Source: Peptoniphilus catoniae (GTDB lineage Bacteria; Bacillota; Clostridia; Tissierellales; Peptoniphilaceae). Taken from it: a stretch of 48,835 nucleotides of DNA. Below are positions 19,885 to 29,219 of the stretch, one piece after another; positions within the stretch are counted from its first letter, which is position 1, and every line of letters starts with the position of its first letter. The stretch is taken from contig NZ_LR588420.1 of the NCBI RefSeq assembly GCF_901447155.2, positions 1 to 48,835 of the forward strand. The letters are read 5' to 3'. Under the pieces are notes generated by a model. The model was not told the origin of the DNA. It worked only from the letters and a program-made list of their open reading frames with translations, and made no database searches. Made by a program: the position numbers and the translations under genes.

Positions 19885-21174
19885 TTAAGGTTCATTATTA
19901 ACTTCTTTTTTTATAAACACAGCCTCTATAGTTGTGTTTTCTTTTATTATAAAGTTATATTCTTCGTCAAGAGTTCTCTTAGGTCTACCATTTACTAAAA
20001 GATAATCCAGTTTCATTCCCTCAGGTGAATGTATCTGAACCTGTACCCTTTCATTTTTGTTAAAAAATCTTCCCTTAGAGCAGCTTAAATGCTCTTTAAG
20101 TATAAGCTCCAATCTTTCATTGTAGCCTTCATCGTCAAAGGTTATAGTTATGCTTTTATCCCCTGAGTCCATATTTATATAGCTTGTCGCTTGGTATCCA
20201 TAAGGGGAAACAGCTTTTAATAGGTATCTGCCCTTTTCTAAGGTTGAGCCGCTTATAAATGGCTGATTGTTAATATAGTAGTTTGCATCTACAGGGTTTC
20301 CCGAACTGTCTATTGCATTTATAAAAAGCCTGGGGTCCTGTAATTTTATTTTTAAAGAGTCCCTTGCCTCTCTTATTTCCTTTATAGACTCACTTACATC
20401 ATAATCAGTAGCCCAGGATGCCAACAAAATTCTCTCTCCTTTTGCAATGGCTTCATTTAATCTTTGTGCACTTTCTTGACTATAGTTTGAAAGATTCAAA
20501 TTTCTGGAATCGTTAACTAAAAATATCAACTCATTACAAAGCTCCTGACTTGGTCCCTGGGGCTTAGATGGAGTTTCCATTTTATATAAAGCTTCTCTTC
20601 CATATTTTTTTATAGCTAAACTGATAATTTTTGAGGCCTCTCCTCTTGTAAGACCTGAATTCGGTTTTAGGTTTGAATTACCGTATCCCTTAATTATTCC
20701 GTCTTTTAAAAGTGCTCCTATATAGGATTTAGTCAAAGGGTCAAGGGTATCTAGGTCATTAAAATACCTATAGTTATCCTCCTTATCTGATAATCCATAA
20801 ATACTTCCTAAAATATTTATAAAATCTTTTCTTTCTATATTATCGTCTTTAAAATCTCTGTCATAATTTATATATCCTGCCTTAACCGCTCTTTTAAGCT
20901 CTTTTATATACCAAAGGTCCTTATCTTTATAGTCAAGATCAGATTCTTCCGAAAAGTTGAAAATTCTATTTATTATTTTATATATTTGTGATTTTTTAAT
21001 AGGTTCATCAGGTCTGAAGCTTCCATCCTCAAATCCGTTAATAAGTCCTTCATCGTCCATATAATCTATGTATTCTTTTGCCCAATGCCCTTGAATGTCC
21101 TTGTATTCTGAAGCCTTTAAGCAAGTAGGAATTAAACAAAATATAAGTACTGTCAAAATGAAAGTTCTTTTCAT
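19885..21174 (-). CDS. Exported S-layer-homology (SLH) domain protein
   Basis: 429 residues. Signal peptide at residues 1-~21 (MKRTFILTVLIFCLIPTCLKA) and then three SLH repeats to about residue 195, each with the WAKEYIDYMDDEGLINGFEDG / FRPDEPIKKSQ or TRGEASKII pattern; SLH domains bind pyruvylated secondary wall polymer in other Bacillota. Residues ~210-280 are a helical stretch of FIVAR type (sketchy match). The last ~140 residues are beta-rich, with a final PEGMKLDYLLVNGRP...EYNFIIKENTTIEAVF unit like InlB B-repeat domains. No enzyme motif is seen. Monocistronic; role probably in cell-surface architecture or adhesion. Confidence 0.85.
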   Translation of the reverse strand: MKRTFILTVLIFCLIPTCLKASEYKDIQGHWAKEYIDYMDDEGLINGFEDGSFRPDEPIKKSQIYKIINRIFNFSEESDLDYKDKDLWYIKELKRAVKAGYINYDRDFKDDNIERKDFINILGSIYGLSDKEDNYRYFNDLDTLDPLTKSYIGALLKDGIIKGYGNSNLKPNSGLTRGEASKIISLAIKKYGREALYKMETPSKPQGPSQELCNELIFLVNDSRNLNLSNYSQESAQRLNEAIAKGERILLASWATDYDVSESIKEIREARDSLKIKLQDPRLFINAIDSSGNPVDANYYINNQPFISGSTLEKGRYLLKAVSPYGYQATSYINMDSGDKSITITFDDEGYNERLELILKEHLSCSKGRFFNKNERVQVQIHSPEGMKLDYLLVNGRPKRTLDEEYNFIIKENTTIEAVFIKKEVNNEP

Positions 21175-21275
21175 TTCATCCCTCCTCTATATTATGATAA
21201 CTCTTCAAATAAAATAAATCAATTTTACCTTTTATTTGTACTTATTTAAGGTACAATGTTTATGGAGGTAAGTGA

Positions 21276-22271
21276 ATGGACAACATAACTGAAGTTTATA
21301 AAAATATTTATAGAGCTGTAATCCCTTTAAGGGGCAATCCCCTGAAATCAATTAACATATTTATAATAAAGGGTGAAGATAAAACACTTATAGTTGACAC
21401 AGGCTTCAATACTGAAGAAGTAAGATCATGTACCGATGATTATATAGAAAAATTAAATATAGACCTTAATAAAACCATTGTCTTTATAACTCATCTTCAC
21501 TCGGACCATACAGGTCTTACAGGCTACTTTACAGAAAAGGGCGCCAAGATTTACATGCCAAGTCTTGATGCAGAAATAATGGATGATATGAGAAAATCCA
21601 ATGGTAAGTATTGGAAGAGAATACAAGACTTTGCACATATACAGGGACTTGGCGTTGACGGACTTAGAATAGAGGATCACCCTGGCTTTAGATTCAGAAC
21701 AAGAGATTCCTTTGACTTTGTTGCAAAAAATCCGGGAGATGAAATTTCCCTAGGCGACTTTAATTTTAAGGTAATCTCCCTTTCAGGTCATACTCCGGGA
21801 ATGGTGGGACTGTACGATAAGGATAAAAGCATACTTTTTTGTGGAGATCATATTCTATATAAGATAACTTCCAACATACAGTTTTGGGGTTTTGACTTTG
21901 GAGACTCACTTGGCAATTACCTTAAAAACCTTAAAAAGGTAAAAGAGCTTAATATAAAATACCTATACGGTTCCCACAGAAATCGTATAAGAGATGCCAA
22001 TAAAAGGATAGATGAGATTTTCCTTCATCATGACAAAAGGTTAAAGGAAGCCTACAGCGCTTTAGAAAATGGTCCCTTAACTCCAAGAGATGTTACTGTA
22101 AGAATGAAGTGGGATATTACGGCAAAGACCTGGGAAGAATTTCCTAAATCTCAAAAGTGGTTTGCCGTAGGAGAAGCTCATGCTCACCTTGAACATCTTA
22201 GAACCTTGGGGAAAGTGGATTATATTGACAAAAATAAAGATGGTGTCCTTTATTATTTTATAAAAAAATAA
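21276..22271 (+). CDS. Metallo-beta-lactamase-fold hydrolase
   Basis: 331 residues. Zinc ligands of the superfamily are present: THLHSDHTG at residues 72-80, a later SGHTPGM (the third His motif) and CGDHIL with the bridging Asp. The C-terminal ~80 residues are predominantly helical and resemble the winged-helix-like extension of MBL proteins of the LACTB2 type. No rhodanese or flavodoxin domain is attached. GGAGG lies 7 bases before the ATG. Followed 66 bases later by pta on the same strand. Substrate unknown; glyoxalase-II-like, lactonase-like or nuclease activity cannot be told apart from sequence alone. Confidence 0.8.
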   Translation: MDNITEVYKNIYRAVIPLRGNPLKSINIFIIKGEDKTLIVDTGFNTEEVRSCTDDYIEKLNIDLNKTIVFITHLHSDHTGLTGYFTEKGAKIYMPSLDAEIMDDMRKSNGKYWKRIQDFAHIQGLGVDGLRIEDHPGFRFRTRDSFDFVAKNPGDEISLGDFNFKVISLSGHTPGMVGLYDKDKSILFCGDHILYKITSNIQFWGFDFGDSLGNYLKNLKKVKELNIKYLYGSHRNRIRDANKRIDEIFLHHDKRLKEAYSALENGPLTPRDVTVRMKWDITAKTWEEFPKSQKWFAVGEAHAHLEHLRTLGKVDYIDKNKDGVLYYFIKK

Positions 22272-22337
22272 TATATTCATCTGTTTATCTTAAAGTTTTT
22301 AATATATAATTTTATTAGAATATTGCAAGGAGGCAAA

Positions 22338-23309
22338 ATGGATTTAATAAAAGAATTAAAAGAAAAAATTAAGGAAAAGAAACCGGTAATTGTCTATCCT
22401 GAAGGAGAAGACCCGAGAATTCTTGCTGCTGCTAAAAAACTTCAAAATGACGGTTATGTAAGACCTATTATACTGGGTAAAAAATCCGAACTTGAAGCCA
22501 CTGCAAAAGATTTGGGAATAGACCTATCTAAAATCAACTACATTGACCCAAATGAATATGAAGATCTGGATTACTTAGTTGAAAAGCTTATGGAAAGAAG
22601 AAAGGGAAAGCTTGATGAAGAAAAGGCAAGAAAATTAATTCTTGACCCTAACTATTTCGGAACTATGCTTGTATATACAGGCAAGGCTGAAGGAATGGTA
22701 TCAGGTGCAGCCCATACAACAGCTGAAACTGTAAGACCTGCTTTACAAATTATTAAAACTAAAGAAGGCGTTAAAAGAACAAGTGGTGCCTTTTTAATGC
22801 TTAGAGGAGAAGAGGTTTATCTAATGGCGGACTGTGCCATTAACATCGAACTTGACTCACAAGGCTTGGCTGAAGTAGCTGTGCTTTCAAATGAACTTGC
22901 TAAACAATTTAAAATGGATCCTAAAATTGCTATGCTTTCCTTCTCAACTAAAGGCTCAGCATCCCATGAGCTTGTAGACAAGGTTGCAAACGCAGTTAAA
23001 CTTGCTCATGAAATGGATCCTGAAATGAAAGTTGACGGCGAATTTCAATTTGACGCAGCTTTTGTTCCTGAAGTTGCTAAAATTAAAGCTCCAGGCTCAG
23101 AAATTGCAGGACATGCAAATGTATTTATCTTCCCGTCAATAGATGCAGGAAATATCGGTTATAAGCTTGCTCAAAGATTTGGAGGCTTTAGAGCAATAGG
23201 ACCTATTCTTCAAGGACTTAATGCTCCTGTAAATGACCTTTCAAGGGGTTGTACATCAGACGAAGCTTATTACCTAGGTATAATAACAGCTGCTCAAACT
23301 ATGATTTAA
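22338..23309 (+). CDS. pta: Phosphate acetyltransferase
   Basis: Interconverts acetyl-CoA and acetyl phosphate, the step before acetate kinase in fermentative ATP formation. 323 residues, the short single-domain form of Gram-positive bacteria. Characteristic text includes SGAAHTTAETVRPALQIIKT, the SFSTKGSA block and the C-terminal NDLSRGCTSDEAYYLGIITA. I use the ATG at 22338 after AAGGAGGCAAA; the frame opens 15 bases earlier at a TTG inside that binding site. No ackA neighbour in the window. A bidirectional terminator follows. Confidence 0.93.
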   Translation: MDLIKELKEKIKEKKPVIVYPEGEDPRILAAAKKLQNDGYVRPIILGKKSELEATAKDLGIDLSKINYIDPNEYEDLDYLVEKLMERRKGKLDEEKARKLILDPNYFGTMLVYTGKAEGMVSGAAHTTAETVRPALQIIKTKEGVKRTSGAFLMLRGEEVYLMADCAINIELDSQGLAEVAVLSNELAKQFKMDPKIAMLSFSTKGSASHELVDKVANAVKLAHEMDPEMKVDGEFQFDAAFVPEVAKIKAPGSEIAGHANVFIFPSIDAGNIGYKLAQRFGGFRAIGPILQGLNAPVNDLSRGCTSDEAYYLGIITAAQTMI

Positions 23310-23327
23310 AAATAAATCTCTAAATAA

Positions 23328-23366
23328 AATACCCTGTAGACCTATCTTATCTACAGGGATTTTTTA
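23328..23366. terminator. Bidirectional terminator between pta and the lipoprotein gene
   Basis: CCCTGTAGA (23332-23340) pairs perfectly with TCTACAGGG (23350-23358); TTTTTT follows on the plus strand and TATTTTATTT on the minus strand. It overlaps the stop codon of the convergent lipoprotein gene. Confidence 0.92.
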
Positions 23367-23930
23367 TTGCGCCGGTTTAAGCTCTATATCAAAATCTAAA
23401 GTTTCTATTTCGTTGCCTGTGCTTTTTACTCTTATTTCACTATCTTTATCAGGAATCTTCCCTCTTTCTTGATCATTATAGAAATAATGTCCTTCACTTA
23501 TATTTTCCTTGCCAAGTAGTGCTTCCATTACATGCTGATTACCAAAATATTGGGTCTTTTGGTCATGCCCGTCCATAGTAATAATAAATTCAATTTTATC
23601 AATGTCTTCAATACCTTCTACTTCTTCACCAACATAGCTTATGTAGGTTTCCGCCTTATAAAGAGGTCTGTCATCTTGAAACTGTAAATATTCAGGAGAG
23701 TCTTCTCCGTATTCTTTTTTAATATGGTTCAAGTCCTCGTCGGAAAAAATAGAAATTTTCATAACAATATTATAATTTTCATCAGATCCGCTAAATTCTT
23801 TTATGACTGAAGGGTTGCAAGCTGTATCGTTAGGTCCACCATCTACATTTTCATTATTTTCATCTTTTCCTTTGCCGCAGCCTGTTACCATAAAAGCAAA
23901 AATTAAAAGGACCAGTAATATCTTTTTCAT
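23364..23930 (-). CDS. Predicted lipoprotein, function unknown
   Basis: 188 residues with a lipoprotein signal: positive MKK, a hydrophobic stretch and a lipobox VTGC at residues 15-18, then a polar Asp/Asn/Glu-rich linker. The mature part (from about residue 40) has alternating charged and hydrophobic segments suggesting a small beta-sandwich; I recognise no family with confidence. A distant resemblance to YehR-type lipoproteins was considered but not supported. AGAGGTGAGG precedes the ATG. Monocistronic. Confidence 0.75.
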   Translation of the reverse strand: MKKILLVLLIFAFMVTGCGKGKDENNENVDGGPNDTACNPSVIKEFSGSDENYNIVMKISIFSDEDLNHIKKEYGEDSPEYLQFQDDRPLYKAETYISYVGEEVEGIEDIDKIEFIITMDGHDQKTQYFGNQHVMEALLGKENISEGHYFYNDQERGKIPDKDSEIRVKSTGNEIETLDFDIELKPAQ

Positions 23931-24031
23931 TTCCTCACCTCTTTAATATTTTACCCGATTTTTTTAAATATTTCACAAAATAAATATAAAAATAATATTA
24001 AGTGCTTATTTGGATGCCTTACAAACATAAA

Positions 24032-24071
24032 AATAAATCCTCCCAACAGTTTCCTGTAAGAAGGATTTATT
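24032..24071 (-). terminator. Terminator after the TRAP operon
   Basis: AATAAATCCT pairs with AGGATTTATT, with an inner ACAG/CTGT stem in the loop; on the minus strand TTTTTATG follows. Lies right behind the TRAP permease stop. Confidence 0.85.
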
Positions 24072-24079
24072 AATTTAAA

Positions 24080-26023
24080 TTATAAGTTTACTTCTTCATC
24101 CTTTTTTATAGCTACTCCTGATTTATACATTACTAGGAAGAAAACTATACCTACAATGCCTATAATATCTGTAATTGTTTCAGGAATTACAAGTACGAAA
24201 GCAATTACTAAAAGTAAAATTCTAAAAGGCATTTTTATAGTTTTTCCTACCCAGCCCTGCATGCCCGCAGCTAAACAAATACACCCCGTTATACCCGTTG
24301 CAAAAGCTTGAAGTATTCCAAGAGCGGGACCTTGCATAAGTAATGCTTGATTGTAAACAAACATATAAGGAATAAGGAAAGCTACTAAGCCTATTCTAAA
24401 GGCTGTAAGGCCTACCTTCCACATGTCAGCCTTGGCAAGAGCCGCCGCAGCATAACTTGCTAGAGCTACAGGAGGCGTAATTACACTTATAGCGCAGAAG
24501 TAGAATATAAATAAGTGAGCTGCCATAGCCGGCACTCCAAGGTTTATTAAAGAAGGTCCTATAGCTGAACCTGCTATTGCATAAGCTGCAACAGGAGGCA
24601 CGCCCATACCTAATATAATTGATACAATCATAGTAAGTATTAAAGCTATAGCCAAATTTCCACCTGAAAGTTCAACAAGTAAAACTGAGAATCTGTGTCC
24701 CAAACCTGTTAAGCTCATTACTCCTACTACTATACCTGCAGTAGCACAGGTTGAAGCTACTGAAATCAAGTCCTTAGGTGCAAGCGCCAAAGATTTTAAT
24801 ATTTGCTTAGGCATTACCCTATCTCTAGTAGATTTCTTTACAGCTCCGAAAACTATTATTGAAATTGCTGAATAAGCTGCTGATTTAAGAGGTGAAAAAC
24901 CTACAACAGTTAAGAAGAATAGAAGTACAAGGATAGGTAATAAAAGCAATCCGTGTTTTTTTCTAACTTCATTAATTGTAGGAAGTTGGTCTTTAGGTAT
25001 ACCTAAAAGTCCATTCTTACCTGCCTCAAAGTCAACCATTGCAAACAAACTTATATAATACATTAGTGCCGGGATAATAGTTGCAAGTACAATTGTAGAA
25101 TAATTTACAGAAAGTACTTCTGCAATTAGAAAGGCTGCAGCTCCAAGTACCGGAGGTGTTATTTGTCCTCCTGTAGAGCTTACCGCCTCTACAGCACCTG
25201 CAAATTCAGGTCTGTATCCGGTCTTTTTCATTAAAGGTATTGTAAAGGTTCCCGTTACAGTTACATTGGCAACGGCTGAACCTGATATTGCTCCGAAAAG
25301 TGAACTTGAAAGGATAGATACCTTTGCAGGTCCCCCTCTCATGCCTCCGGCAATAGCGGTTGAAAAGTCTATAATAGCTTCACCACCGCCGGAATTGTTA
25401 AGCAAGGTTCCAAACAAAATAAACATAAATACGAAAGTTGATGAAACCCCTACAGGTTCACTGTAAATACCTTGAACTCCAAATAAGAAACTTATAATTC
25501 TCTTATATGAATATGCCGGGTGACTGAAAAGTCCCGGAAGATTTGAACCCCAAAGAGCATAGGCTAAAAATACAAAGGCAATTATAGGAAGTGCCAAGCC
25601 TGATGTCCTTCTTGAAAGCTCAATTATTACAATAATAAGAAGAGTACCGAAAATTACGTCAGGTAAATTCGGGTTTACACCACTTCTTATTACTATGTTT
25701 TCATAGTCATAAATTACATAAACTATAATTCCCAGTGCTGCTAGGAACAATAACCAGTCTATAATGGAAGGTTTTGTATTAGAAGCGGATTTATAGCCTT
25801 TCATATACAAGAAGCCTAGCATTGCAAGTACAGACACGTGTACAGACCTAACTAAAAACGGATCCATAGGTTTTATAAACAAAGTCCATAATTGCCATAC
25901 TGACATAAGCACTCCGATAAAATAAGTTATCTTTAGAAAATTAGCATCTAATTCCCTGGAGTTACTGGTTTCAACGTCAAAACTTTTTTCATCTAGGGCT
26001 TCTTCTTTCTTCTTTCTGAACAT
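24080..26023 (-). CDS. TRAP transporter fused permease (DctQ-DctM type, TAXI system)
   Basis: 647 residues with roughly 16-18 hydrophobic helices: a DctQ-like small part in the first ~200 residues fused to a DctM-like large part, as in the 4TM/12TM fusion permeases that pair with TAXI binding proteins. The family-typical GGGEAIIDFSTAIAGGMRGG, SGSAVANVTVTGTFTIPLMK and STGGQITPPVLGAAAFLIAE are present. Together with the binding protein encoded 39 bases upstream it would import an organic acid or amino acid driven by an ion gradient. AGAGGAGGAGC precedes the ATG. The substrate cannot be read from the sequence. Confidence 0.93.
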   Translation of the reverse strand: MFRKKKEEALDEKSFDVETSNSRELDANFLKITYFIGVLMSVWQLWTLFIKPMDPFLVRSVHVSVLAMLGFLYMKGYKSASNTKPSIIDWLLFLAALGIIVYVIYDYENIVIRSGVNPNLPDVIFGTLLIIVIIELSRRTSGLALPIIAFVFLAYALWGSNLPGLFSHPAYSYKRIISFLFGVQGIYSEPVGVSSTFVFMFILFGTLLNNSGGGEAIIDFSTAIAGGMRGGPAKVSILSSSLFGAISGSAVANVTVTGTFTIPLMKKTGYRPEFAGAVEAVSSTGGQITPPVLGAAAFLIAEVLSVNYSTIVLATIIPALMYYISLFAMVDFEAGKNGLLGIPKDQLPTINEVRKKHGLLLLPILVLLFFLTVVGFSPLKSAAYSAISIIVFGAVKKSTRDRVMPKQILKSLALAPKDLISVASTCATAGIVVGVMSLTGLGHRFSVLLVELSGGNLAIALILTMIVSIILGMGVPPVAAYAIAGSAIGPSLINLGVPAMAAHLFIFYFCAISVITPPVALASYAAAALAKADMWKVGLTAFRIGLVAFLIPYMFVYNQALLMQGPALGILQAFATGITGCICLAAGMQGWVGKTIKMPFRILLLVIAFVLVIPETITDIIGIVGIVFFLVMYKSGVAIKKDEEVNL

Positions 26024-26062
26024 TCGCTCCTCCTCTCCTGTCTTTTAAGATAAGCAAATAAA

Positions 26063-27133
26063 TTAGTCTATAGGTTTAGCAGCATCAGGTACTTCTATTC
26101 CCATTTCTTGATAGTATTTATAAGCACCTTTGTGTAGAGGCATTACTATACTCTTAACAAGTTCAGGATCCATAGTTTCAAATCCTGCAAAAGCTTTTAC
26201 TAATTCGGCCTTATTTTCAAAAACTGCCTTTGTAAATTCGTAAACTATTTCCTCAGGCATATCTGCTCTAAAGAAGTATACGTTGTAGTCAGCAAGTGTA
26301 GGTACGTCTTTATCTTGTCCAGGATATGTTCCTGCTGGTAAATTAACCTTCATAAAGAAAGGCATTTCAGGTATAACCTTGTCAGCTTGTTCATCAGAAA
26401 TACCTATTATTTTTGCTCCTAAAGTGTTAGCACATTCTGAAACAGCACTTGCAGGTGTTCCCATACTACTTCCGAAAATGTCAACAAGTTTATCTCTTAA
26501 CATATTAGGTGAGTCTGAGAATGCAGCGTTTACAAATTTAGAAGGTTTAACTCCTAAAATTTCAAGTACGTTTTTAGTATATTGATCTGATGTTCCTCCT
26601 GCAGGTCCACCACAAGCTATTTTGCCTTCAAATGCTGAATAGTCTTCTGCACTTTGATCAAGAGTCCAAGCGTGCATATAAGCAGGTTGAATACAGAAGC
26701 CTGCTCTTAGAGTCTTTGCAGGTTCTTGTCCTTCAAATAGGCCTTCGCCCTTAGATGCTTGGTAAGCTGTACCTTGAGAAATTATAGCTGTAAGCATTTC
26801 TCCTGATTCAATTAGGTTACAGTTTTGAATTGAGCCTCCGGTTACTTCTGCTGATGCAGATACTCCAACCTTTTGCCATTCATTTACTAAAGCTCCACCT
26901 GCTGCATATAGTGCTCCGCCTATACTTGCGGTACCTATACCTACAGATTTTACTTCAGTCATTTCTTCAATTTTTGGTTCTTCGCTTGAATTTTCCTTAG
27001 CATTGTTTTCTGTTGCGGTAGTATTGTTTGTTTTTGCGGTGTTTGCGTTTTCCTTCTTACCGCAAGCAGTTACTACTGAAAGCATCATAACCATAGCTAA
27101 TAATAATGATAATAATTTCGATGTTTTTTTCAT
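26063..27133 (-). CDS. TAXI-family TRAP solute-binding lipoprotein
   Basis: 356 residues. Lipoprotein signal with lipobox VTAC (cysteine at residue 25), then a Asn/Thr/Glu-rich linker (to ~residue 58) and the TAXI domain, which starts VGIGTASIGGALYAAGGALVNEW, as in immunogenic-protein-like TAXI binding proteins. In Gram-positive cells the lipid anchor keeps it outside the membrane to pass ligand to the fused permease, encoded next on the same strand. AAGGAGGA precedes the ATG. In other bacteria TAXI systems have been linked to glutamate or related acids; the ligand here is open. Confidence 0.93.
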   Translation of the reverse strand: MKKTSKLLSLLLAMVMMLSVVTACGKKENANTAKTNNTTATENNAKENSSEEPKIEEMTEVKSVGIGTASIGGALYAAGGALVNEWQKVGVSASAEVTGGSIQNCNLIESGEMLTAIISQGTAYQASKGEGLFEGQEPAKTLRAGFCIQPAYMHAWTLDQSAEDYSAFEGKIACGGPAGGTSDQYTKNVLEILGVKPSKFVNAAFSDSPNMLRDKLVDIFGSSMGTPASAVSECANTLGAKIIGISDEQADKVIPEMPFFMKVNLPAGTYPGQDKDVPTLADYNVYFFRADMPEEIVYEFTKAVFENKAELVKAFAGFETMDPELVKSIVMPLHKGAYKYYQEMGIEVPDAAKPID

Positions 27134-27293
27134 GTTTTATCCTCCTTCGAATAATAAATATTTTAACATCCGTCTTCTATTCTAATATAAATAAGCTTCC
27201 ATTTCAATACATTATTATTTCTTTATAGCAAATCAATAAAGTATCAAAAATCCATTAAAATAGAGAAAACGTTTCTTACAACATAATTATATC

Positions 27294-27356
27294 AAAAAAA
27301 CCCTGTGATAAAGTGAAATTTTTTTCACAATTCTTTCACATTTCAAAGGGTTTATT
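27294..27356 (-). terminator. Terminator region after the GT4 glycosyltransferase
   Basis: On the minus strand AAACCC...GGGTTT encloses nested TGTGA/TCACA and GTGAAA/TTTCAC pairs and ends in TTTTTTT. It lies 24 bases behind the glycosyltransferase stop codon and in front of the divergent upstream region of the TAXI gene. Confidence 0.75.
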
Positions 27357-27379
27357 TTGATCGAATTATAAATTAATCT

Positions 27380-28597
27380 CTAGTCAAGATATGTCCTGAT
27401 TATAGACTTAACCTTTCTTATAGGTCTTGATTTTAGGGATACATATTTAAAATTTTTAATTACTTTACTATAAAGTCCATATACTGATTTTGCAAACTCC
27501 TCTTCTCCATAAATTTTGGAGCTTTTAAGAGCATTCTCGGACATTTCTATAAGCAGATCCGGGTTAGATGTAAGATATGTAATTTTATCTTCAAAATCCT
27601 TATAGGAATCTATAAAGTATCCATTATATCCGGGTTCTAACATACCATCTAGGCAATTGTCATACTTGCATAAAATAGGAAGTCCGTTTGCCAAAGCTTC
27701 TACGTAGGTGAGCCCTTGAGTTTCAGATTGAGAAGCACAGACAAATATGTCGGAAAGCTTATAGTATTTATAGACTTGGTCAGGAGATATCATACCGGTA
27801 AAATAGATTTTGTCTTCCCCTGAGTATCTTTCTATAAGTTCCTCCACCATAGGGCCTCCTCCTGCTACTACAAGACTGAAGCCTTTATGACTCTTTTTAA
27901 ATTCTATAAAGTGATTTATAATTTTTTCTATGTTTTTTTCCTTGGCAACTCTACCTAAGCTTAAAAGGATTTTGTCAGAGGGATTTATTCCCATTTCCCT
28001 TCTAAGATTCATCTTATCCTCTTCAGTGAACTCCTGGTTAAACTTTGAAAGATTTATTCCTGTAGGTATTACTACCATGGGATTGGTAAAGCCGTAATTT
28101 TTAAGATTTTCCTTTACCTTTTCAGTAGGGGTAATTATATATTCAAAGGCCTTCAACCATTTCTTTAATAAAACCCCAACAAAGGTCTTACCCGCCTTCT
28201 CAGTAGCGGCGGACTTTAAAGCGTATCTTAAATAATGTTCATACATGGTGTGATAGGTGTGAACCATAGGAGCTTTAGTTCTTATAGATATAATCTTTGC
28301 AAAGTTCATAGTAGAAAATTCGCACTGGGTATGTATAATGTCAGGTCTCCACTTAATAAGCTCTTTTATACACTTATTTTTTATAGAGAATGAAGCTCTT
28401 ATATCGGGATAAAACCCTACAGGAAAAGATGACACATAATATATATCTCCTTCCTTGTAACTTCTCCTACTTCTTGAAAGGGTTAGAATCTTTACCTCCA
28501 CCCCCATTGCCTTTAGGCTTTCATAAAGATTTACTACTGAAGTTACAACTCCATTAACTTGAGGTTTGTATAAGTCTGTCGTTATTAGTACTTTCAT
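27380..28597 (-). CDS. GT4-family glycosyltransferase, probably a diacylglycerol glucosyltransferase
   Basis: 405 residues with the GT-B fold. N-terminal KVLITTDLYKPQVNGVVTSV is the glycine-containing acceptor-binding loop; the C-terminal half has LSLGRVAKEKNIEKII and the E-x7-E motif ESETQGLTYVEALANGLP. The closest remembered relatives are 1,2-diacylglycerol 3-glucosyltransferases and related lipid or cell-surface glycosyltransferases of Gram-positive bacteria, which make glycolipid anchors for lipoteichoic acid. The specific sugar and acceptor are inferred. Monocistronic, divergent from the ECF sigma operon. Confidence 0.8.
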   Translation of the reverse strand: MKVLITTDLYKPQVNGVVTSVVNLYESLKAMGVEVKILTLSRSRRSYKEGDIYYVSSFPVGFYPDIRASFSIKNKCIKELIKWRPDIIHTQCEFSTMNFAKIISIRTKAPMVHTYHTMYEHYLRYALKSAATEKAGKTFVGVLLKKWLKAFEYIITPTEKVKENLKNYGFTNPMVVIPTGINLSKFNQEFTEEDKMNLRREMGINPSDKILLSLGRVAKEKNIEKIINHFIEFKKSHKGFSLVVAGGGPMVEELIERYSGEDKIYFTGMISPDQVYKYYKLSDIFVCASQSETQGLTYVEALANGLPILCKYDNCLDGMLEPGYNGYFIDSYKDFEDKITYLTSNPDLLIEMSENALKSSKIYGEEEFAKSVYGLYSKVIKNFKYVSLKSRPIRKVKSIIRTYLD

Positions 28598-28692
28598 ATT
28601 CCTTCCTCCAATGTTATTTTATCATTAGGCCTGTAAAAAACAATTAAGGACAGGCAAGATTAATATTAAATTTTTATTAATTTATTTAATAT

Positions 28693-28720
28693 GGAACTTT
28701 TTTCTTAAATTTAAGTCTAA
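28693..28720 (+). promoter_or_regulatory. ECF-type promoter ahead of the sigma factor gene
   Basis: GGAACTT (28693-28699) and GTCTAA (28715-28720) are spaced by 15 bases. This matches the GGAACTT-N15-GTCTAA form known for E. coli sigma-E-type promoters and fits the common autoregulation of ECF operons. The ATG lies only 18 bases beyond the -10 box, with the binding site GAGGAGG between, so the leader would be very short. Confidence 0.7.
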
Positions 28721-28738
28721 TTAGGTGAGGAGGTAGAC

Positions 28739-29209
28739 ATGAACAGAAATGAGGCTTTTAAAAATTTAATTAACAATCGTGAAGACAAGCTCTACAGAAT
28801 CGCCTTTTCATATGTAAAAAACAGAGAGGATGCTCTGGACTGTCTGCAAGCCGCCCTGCTTAAAGGGCTTGAAAATTTCAACACTTTAAAAGATCCCTCT
28901 TACTTTGACAGCTGGATGGTAAGAATTCTTATTAACCAGTGTCTGGATTTAATTAAAAATAAAAAATCTGATTTATCCTTTAGTGATGAAATTGATCCCA
29001 AGGAATTCGAAAGATCCCCCGAAGAAACTATAGATCTAATTAACTCCATCGGTCTTCTTAGTGGAGACCAAAGGGAAATAATTTTTCTAAGGTACTTTAT
29101 GGGACTTAACTATAAGGAAATATCATCTAAGCTTAACCTTAAAGAGGGTACTGTAAAAAGCAGACTTAACAGAAGCATAATTAAATTAAGAGAATTATTT
29201 AACAGTTAG
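28739..29209 (+). CDS. ECF (extracytoplasmic function) RNA polymerase sigma factor
   Basis: 156 residues. Sigma region 2 covers residues ~5-75 (AFSYVKNREDALDCLQAALLKGL) and region 4 the C-terminal ~55 residues, with the helix-turn-helix GLNYKEISSKLNLKEGTVKSRLNRSI. The region 2-4 spacing without region 3 is the ECF mark. The next gene, 10 bases downstream, encodes a single-span protein that is the probable anti-sigma factor. A near-consensus ECF promoter just upstream suggests it drives its own operon. The stress signal is unknown. Confidence 0.93.
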   Translation: MNRNEAFKNLINNREDKLYRIAFSYVKNREDALDCLQAALLKGLENFNTLKDPSYFDSWMVRILINQCLDLIKNKKSDLSFSDEIDPKEFERSPEETIDLINSIGLLSGDQREIIFLRYFMGLNYKEISSKLNLKEGTVKSRLNRSIIKLRELFNS

Positions 29210-29219
29210 GAGGTATATT

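Noticed and set aside
27262-27280. cre-like AGAAACGTTTTCT near the TAXI gene
   Set aside because: The centre ACGT and right half fit the CcpA consensus but the left half fails at three positions; also about 130 bases upstream of the gene. Not strong enough to call.
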